64,000 nt of DNA, from positions 63,034,109 through 63,098,108 of the forward strand of contig OY997652.1 of NCBI GenBank assembly GCA_963921795.1. The letters are read 5' to 3'. The notes under the pieces are model-generated. The model saw nothing but the letters and a program-made list of their open reading frames with translations. It was not told the origin of the DNA and did no database searches. This stretch comes from Nannobrachium achirus (lineage: Eukaryota; Chordata; Actinopteri; Myctophiformes; Myctophidae). A program made the position numbers and the translations under genes. Positions 59,750 through 64,000 of the stretch are shown here, piece by piece (within the stretch, counting starts at the first letter, position 1; each line of letters opens with the position of its first letter).

Positions 59750-60233
59750 CACAGAAAACAGCTACTATCACTGCCACCGTCAGGTCGCAGTTACTATCAA
59801 AACCTCCACCAGCTGTCTGTCAGTCAGTCTGTCAGTCGGTCGGTCGGTCGGTCGGTCGGTCGGTCGGTCGGTCGGTCGGTCGGTCGGTCGGTCGGTCGGT
59901 CGGTCGGTCGGTCGGTCAGTCAGTCAGTCAGTCCGTCACGTCACACTTTTCCCCTACTCATATCTCCGCCACCGTTGCCCCGATCCATGCCAAACTTTGC
60001 ACACACACCCCTCATTTCTCACATGGCCCTCTTCTAGCACCACCATGCGGCCAATTCTTAGACACATTTATTGGACACTGCGCCTACATATTTTGCCCTA
60101 AAATCACGCAAACCTGTACCAAAGTATCTCTACAGTATCAAGACAGAGCAACCAATGGATGCGAAGAGGGGCGAGACAGCGGGTGGGACTTGACAAAGGG
60201 TGACTTGTCGCCCTTCGCCCTGAGGCGTCTTAC
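59750..60233 (+). repeat. Repeat family G with (GGTC)n
   Basis: TACTATCAAAACCTCCACC is followed by GTCA/GGTC repeats (59815-59937), then CGTCACACTTTTCCCC. The end is TTCGCCCTGAGGCGTCTTAC. Compare 2740 and 33590. Confidence 0.7.
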
Positions 60234-60237
60234 GTAT

Positions 60238-60262
60238 TAATATTAATATTAATATTAATATT
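60238..60262. repeat. (AATATT)n tract
   Basis: Four AATATT units. Confidence 0.9.
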
Positions 60263-60397
60263 AGAATATATTCGATATTCAAACCAATTTCTAAGACCAA
60301 TATTCAAATGTCATTTCTGAGGAATGTTGAGAGCCATACTTCCCATGTGGGCTTGCATTGCGAGTTGTAGATGGACTATTTTCGGCAAGTCGTATGA

Positions 60398-60760
60398 CGA
60401 AGAATAAATCCGGCTTAACTCTTACATGGTGAACCAGTAAAACAGGACAGATAAGGTCAGAGGGAGCACAAAACCAAGGAAATTGGGCTTCAGCAAAGAA
60501 TTTGCAGGGGTTGAAAAAGGTCATAAAAAAAAAGGGCAAAAGTTGTGAGTGCACGCAGATCGTCCATTTCCGAGTACAAATCTGAATTACAACTCTTGCT
60601 CTCTTGGCGAACCAGGAAAACAGGACGGATAAGGTCAGAGTGAGCAAAAAAACTAGAAAATGTTGGGCTTTAGCAAAGAAAATAAGGTTAAGGGTAATGT
60701 AAAAAGCAGTTGTTGCGAGTTCAGTTCACGTGGTGCGTTTTGAGCTTGTAGATTGTCTAT
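60398..60760 (-). repeat. Repeat J, two tandem copies
   Basis: AACAGGACAGATAAGGTCAG and AACAGGACGGATAAGGTCAG head two units about 190 bases apart; a third copy is at 62215-62350. Each is accompanied by a P arm variant (about 60360 and 60745). Confidence 0.75.
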
Positions 60761-60834
60761 TTTCGGCAGGCGGCCGCCGCCGTGCGCCGAAGCATAAAAT
60801 CCTTGGTGTAAAAACATTCTTTACTTAAAGGGGT

Positions 60835-61397
60835 ACTGTCACCTAAAGGGGTACTGTCACTTTAAAAAGTAATCTTGCACTATTAGGTTGTGTTGGTAGT
60901 TTCTGAGTATTCTGCTTTGTTTAACAATGACATTGAGATACTTGTTGCACTAACTAGCATTGACTGTTATTCGCCCCCTCTATTGATGCACCTTCTCTTT
61001 ATTGGTACTGTACTGCTCTTGTTTTTTTTTTCTTTTCTTATCTATCTTTTTCCTTACTTCTCTGTAACTTTGTAAATACTGTATACTGCTATGCTACAAC
61101 TGGACAACTGAATTACCCCCTTGGGATAATAAAGGTATCTATCTATCTATTTAATCTTAAAATATGAGTTAATATTTGTATGATGTCATTGTGGGAATGC
61201 GCAATTATAAGCCAATCAAATGAATTGACTGTACTTAGACTACTTACTGTACTGGTCAGCTGTTGTTGGGGGGCGAGGGGCAGATTACACTGTGACATGA
61301 GTTTCAGACTGTTTCAGAGCGTTTTCAGAGAGACCACATGACCTACAGTGTAACTGTATCATACTATTATAATTCGGGGCGTGTCAGCGGGCCTTAA
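60835..61397. mobile_element. T2-type element in family D
   Basis: TTAA at both edges; ends AAAGGGGTACTGTCAC (duplicated at the left) and (complement) AAGGCCCGCTGACACGC. It sits at the same ACTTAAGT site as the insert at 49604-50390. Confidence 0.75.
60900..61151 (+). repeat. LINE 3'-end with (CTAT)n tail
   Basis: CTTGGGATAATAAAGGTATC followed by CTAT repeats (to 61151) is the typical 3' end of fish LINEs of the Rex1 type. Only the 3' untranslated part is present. Confidence 0.6.
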
Positions 61398-61886
61398 AGT
61401 AAAAGTATCAATACTGCAATGTAAATGTACTCTGTTACAAGTCCGGTATTCAACATTTACTTGAGTAAAAGTACAAAATTATTGGTATCAAAATGTACTA
61501 AAAGTACCATTTCAAGTTATCAAATGTATACAAATCGTTTGAAAATAGCCGATCTACAAGCTCACAATGCGTCGCATCGCGACGCATTGTGAGCTTGTAG
61601 GTCTGCTATTTTCAAATGGCCAAACTGTATCGGCTGAAGTGGTTATAATGCATGTTTTGTAATAATAATAAAATTCTATAAAGTAACTAAAGTTTTGAAA
61701 TAAATGTAGTGGAGTAAAAGTACAATATTTGGATCCGAGATGTAGTGGAGTAGAAGTAAACGTATTGGAAATTGGAATTACTCAAGTAAAGTACAAATAC
61801 CTCAAAAGTGTACTTAAGTACAGTACTTTAGTGCACTTAGTTACTTAGTGCACTTAGTTACTTTACACCACTGCATAACATCCGGC

Positions 61887-62208
61887 TTAAAGGAGTAGTT
61901 CACCCCCAAAATGACTTTTTTTCTATTGATTAGTCACGCCATGGAGACTGGAGTTCAATAATATTTTTTGGTTTTTGTCACATTCCTAAGACAAAAATTT
62001 GATTCGAGTAAATTTACCCCCATTCATTCTGGATGGTGACCCGTTTCGAAACGGGTCACCATCCGGAATGAATGGGGGTAAATGTATTGTTATCACATTT
62101 TTGTCTTAGGAATGCGACAAAAACCAAAAAATATTATTGAACTCTAGTCTCCATGGCATGACTAATCAATAGAAAAAAAGTCATTTTGGGGGTGAACTAC
62201 TCCTTTAA
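61887..62208. mobile_element. T2-type MITE, nearly perfect palindrome
   Basis: TTAA bounds ends AAAGGAGTAGTTCACCC. The two halves are complementary over about 160 bases each, meeting at GTTTCGAAAC. It abuts the family D copy at 60801-61873. Confidence 0.9.
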
Positions 62209-62214
62209 CTCACT

Positions 62215-62350
62215 CTCGGTGCAGCCCTGGTGCACCGAGGACAACAGGACAGATAAGGTTACCGGGAGCAGGAGGTATAGAACGAAGAAAATTGGGGCCT
62301 TAGCGAAGAATGACACGGGAAAGCAAAGGGTCATGCAGGAAGAAAAAAAA
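62215..62350 (-). repeat. Repeat J, third copy
   Basis: ACAACAGGACAGATAAGG and the following bases match 60398-60760. Confidence 0.65.
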
Positions 62351-62432
62351 GAAAAAAAAATAAGAAAATAAAAACTGAAGTTGAGTGAGGACAGAGAAGG
62401 ACAGAGAAAGTTGGAAAAGAAATGAGCAAGAC

Positions 62433-62905
62433 CAGGGGTCTTCAACAGGGGGTCCGGGACCCCTAGGGGGTCCTCAGAGTTACTACCGAGGGTCCTCCAA
62501 ATCTTTGTGTGATAGAAGCTTTTTTTCTCCATTTCTATATTAACCACTTGAACCCTAGTGTCCGTATTTTGAGAACTTTAGCCAAAAATAGCAGATCTAC
62601 AAGCTCACAACGCCTCACGCTGCGAGGCGTTGTGAGCTTGTAGATCGGCTATTTTTAGCAAAGACGTTTCGAGGTAGAGGGGGAAAAGAGCAGACTAAGT
62701 ACAGAGTGAAAGGTCAGGTTTATTAAGTATTGACGGTTCAAGTGGTTAAATATCTGAAAACACAAATTGACATGAAACCAAAATACTCTGATGATTGTGC
62801 TGTCAAACGATGAAACTGTATGGTTTCTATGGGTTGTGTGGGGGTCCCTGCTTCGTCTCTCTCTCAACTAAGGGGTCCTTGGCCTGAAAACTTTGAAGAC
62901 CCCTG
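62433..62905 (+). mobile_element. hAT family E, second complete copy
   Basis: Inverted ends CAGGGGTCTTCAA are flanked by AGCAAGAC (62425-62432) and GGCAAGAC (62906-62913). P palindrome at 62583-62657, in the same position as in the copy at 35808. Confidence 0.9.
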
Positions 62906-62913
62906 GGCAAGAC

Positions 62914-63451
62914 GGAAGGAAGTAATACAAGGGGGCGTACGGGGTGATACAGCAGGCTGGTGGAAAGTAGTTCAGACAAGCTAAAATAATGGGGATATAA
63001 TGAGGATGATGTAAGAACAAGCCAGAAGGGGATTAGCTGGAGGAGGAATCAGAATTGTGAAGGAGAAAACCCGACAACAACAAAATAAACGAGAGAAAAG
63101 AGACAACACTGCAGCAATATAAAACTTGGCAGCAAACAAACAATGCCCTCCTCCCCCCCCCCCCCCCCCCTCCCCCCGCTCCCTGATACGATTTAACCCT
63201 GCAAAGCCCGAATTAATTTCTACTGGACAAAAAATAAAAAAAATAAAATAAAAATCAGATGGTGTTGTAGGAGTCCTAATCAGAGGAAAATGTAATGTTT
63301 AAAAGAAAAAATGTTTTTGTTAGGTTTTATAGCCATAATTCATGAATCATATAAATCATGCTCTAATTTACATGTTGGGGATATTTTTTCACAATAATAA
63401 CATATGTACATGTTCTAGACATTCTAATGATCACCAAATATATACATACTG

Positions 63452-63510
<59 letters not shown>

Positions 63511-64000
63511 CAGGCATTTTACTTGTGTTTTTGTGAGGAATAGCTTCAGTGAAAAAGTGAGATGTTGTCCGTCCAGACTCTGGACTCCAGAAATCTTTAA
63601 GTGGTGTGAATGTCAGCCTCTGTGGGGGGTATTTATATGCAAATATCGTGGCCAATGGCATTGTAATACTAAACAATAGGATCCAATGGTGATGTGTAAA
63701 AATGTGTAAAACAAAAAGAACAGGAAAAACAATTATTTAAACTCTTTTTTTTTATAAAATAAAAATGTGTCCATAAAGCGACAGTGGGCCTTGCAGGGTT
63801 AAGCTACCGTGTGTGTTTTTGGAGGCATTGCAGAGGTGGGGAACAGGTAGACAGCACAAAGTGAGCGTGAGGGAGAGCGGAGGCGAGAGGAAAAAGAGGA
63901 AGAGCGCAAATAATGGAAAGGTAAAAGGAAGAAAGCGGAGTCGGGAGATAAAAATGGGGGTCAAGTAAGGTTGGAGTGAAGGAAAACGACACGGCAGCGT
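62914..64000. other. lamc3 intron, no gene seen
   Basis: Contains poly-C (63152-63170), a (TA)n microsatellite (63451-63508) and A-rich stretches. No exon is recognised up to the window edge. Confidence 0.5.

Larger units (their letters stand above)
60801..61873 (-). mobile_element. hAT family D copy with T2 insert
   Basis: The right end TTACACCACTG is followed by CATAACAT (61874-61881). The left side CCTTGGTGTAAA is preceded by CATAAAAT (60793-60800), 7 of 8 identical. A TTAA element (60835-61397) lies inside, and a P palindrome is at 61538-61616. Confidence 0.75.

Overview
The window is vertebrate nuclear DNA, almost certainly from a ray-finned fish. Its few host exons encode a laminin gamma chain (best match LAMC3), split by very long introns, and nearly everything else is transposon-derived. 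There is no bacterial organisation, no rRNA or intact tRNA gene and no CRISPR array. I recognise no LTR retroelement, Polinton or viral gene. One 200-base N gap lies at 3001-3200.

Host gene. lamc3 is read on the minus strand. Exon 2 (58488-58618, end of the laminin N-terminal domain), exon 3 (33685-33851, first laminin EGF module) and exon 4 (4457-4646, second module) are joined by introns of about 24.6 and 29.0 kb. The splice phases agree from exon 2 to exon 3 and from 3 to 4. Exon 4 carries one extra base that breaks its reading frame. A further exon-like stretch at 2358-2555 (minus), rich in N-glycosylation sequons, is of unknown identity. Two more spliced-looking units sit in the big introns: five possible exons on the plus strand at 26340-27415, and two exons on the minus strand at 44225-45200 with a 28-codon frame.

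Mobile DNA. Many non-autonomous DNA transposons can be delimited by target-site duplications. I find about a dozen hAT-type elements with exact or 7-of-8 bp duplications, piggyBac-like elements (TTAA plus CCC ends), T2/Kolobok-type elements (TTAA plus AAAGG ends), a foldback family ending TATCGTC, a 5'-truncated LINE, SINE-like tRNA heads, satellites and many microsatellites. Nesting is deep: a hAT sits in a hAT inside a foldback element at 20.7-22.4 kb, and a 6.4 kb TTAA element sits inside a hAT at 38.6-45.5 kb, with a related unoccupied copy at 16.2-16.7 kb.

Most unusual signal. One palindromic motif, arm consensus AAAATAGCNGATCTACAAGC, occurs at some 35-40 places, usually near the middle of elements that are otherwise unrelated. 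One copy joins the left half of one family to the right half of another. It behaves like a foldback element or recombination module that colonises other transposons. Exon 4 of lamc3 is itself bracketed by inverted copies of one carrier family.
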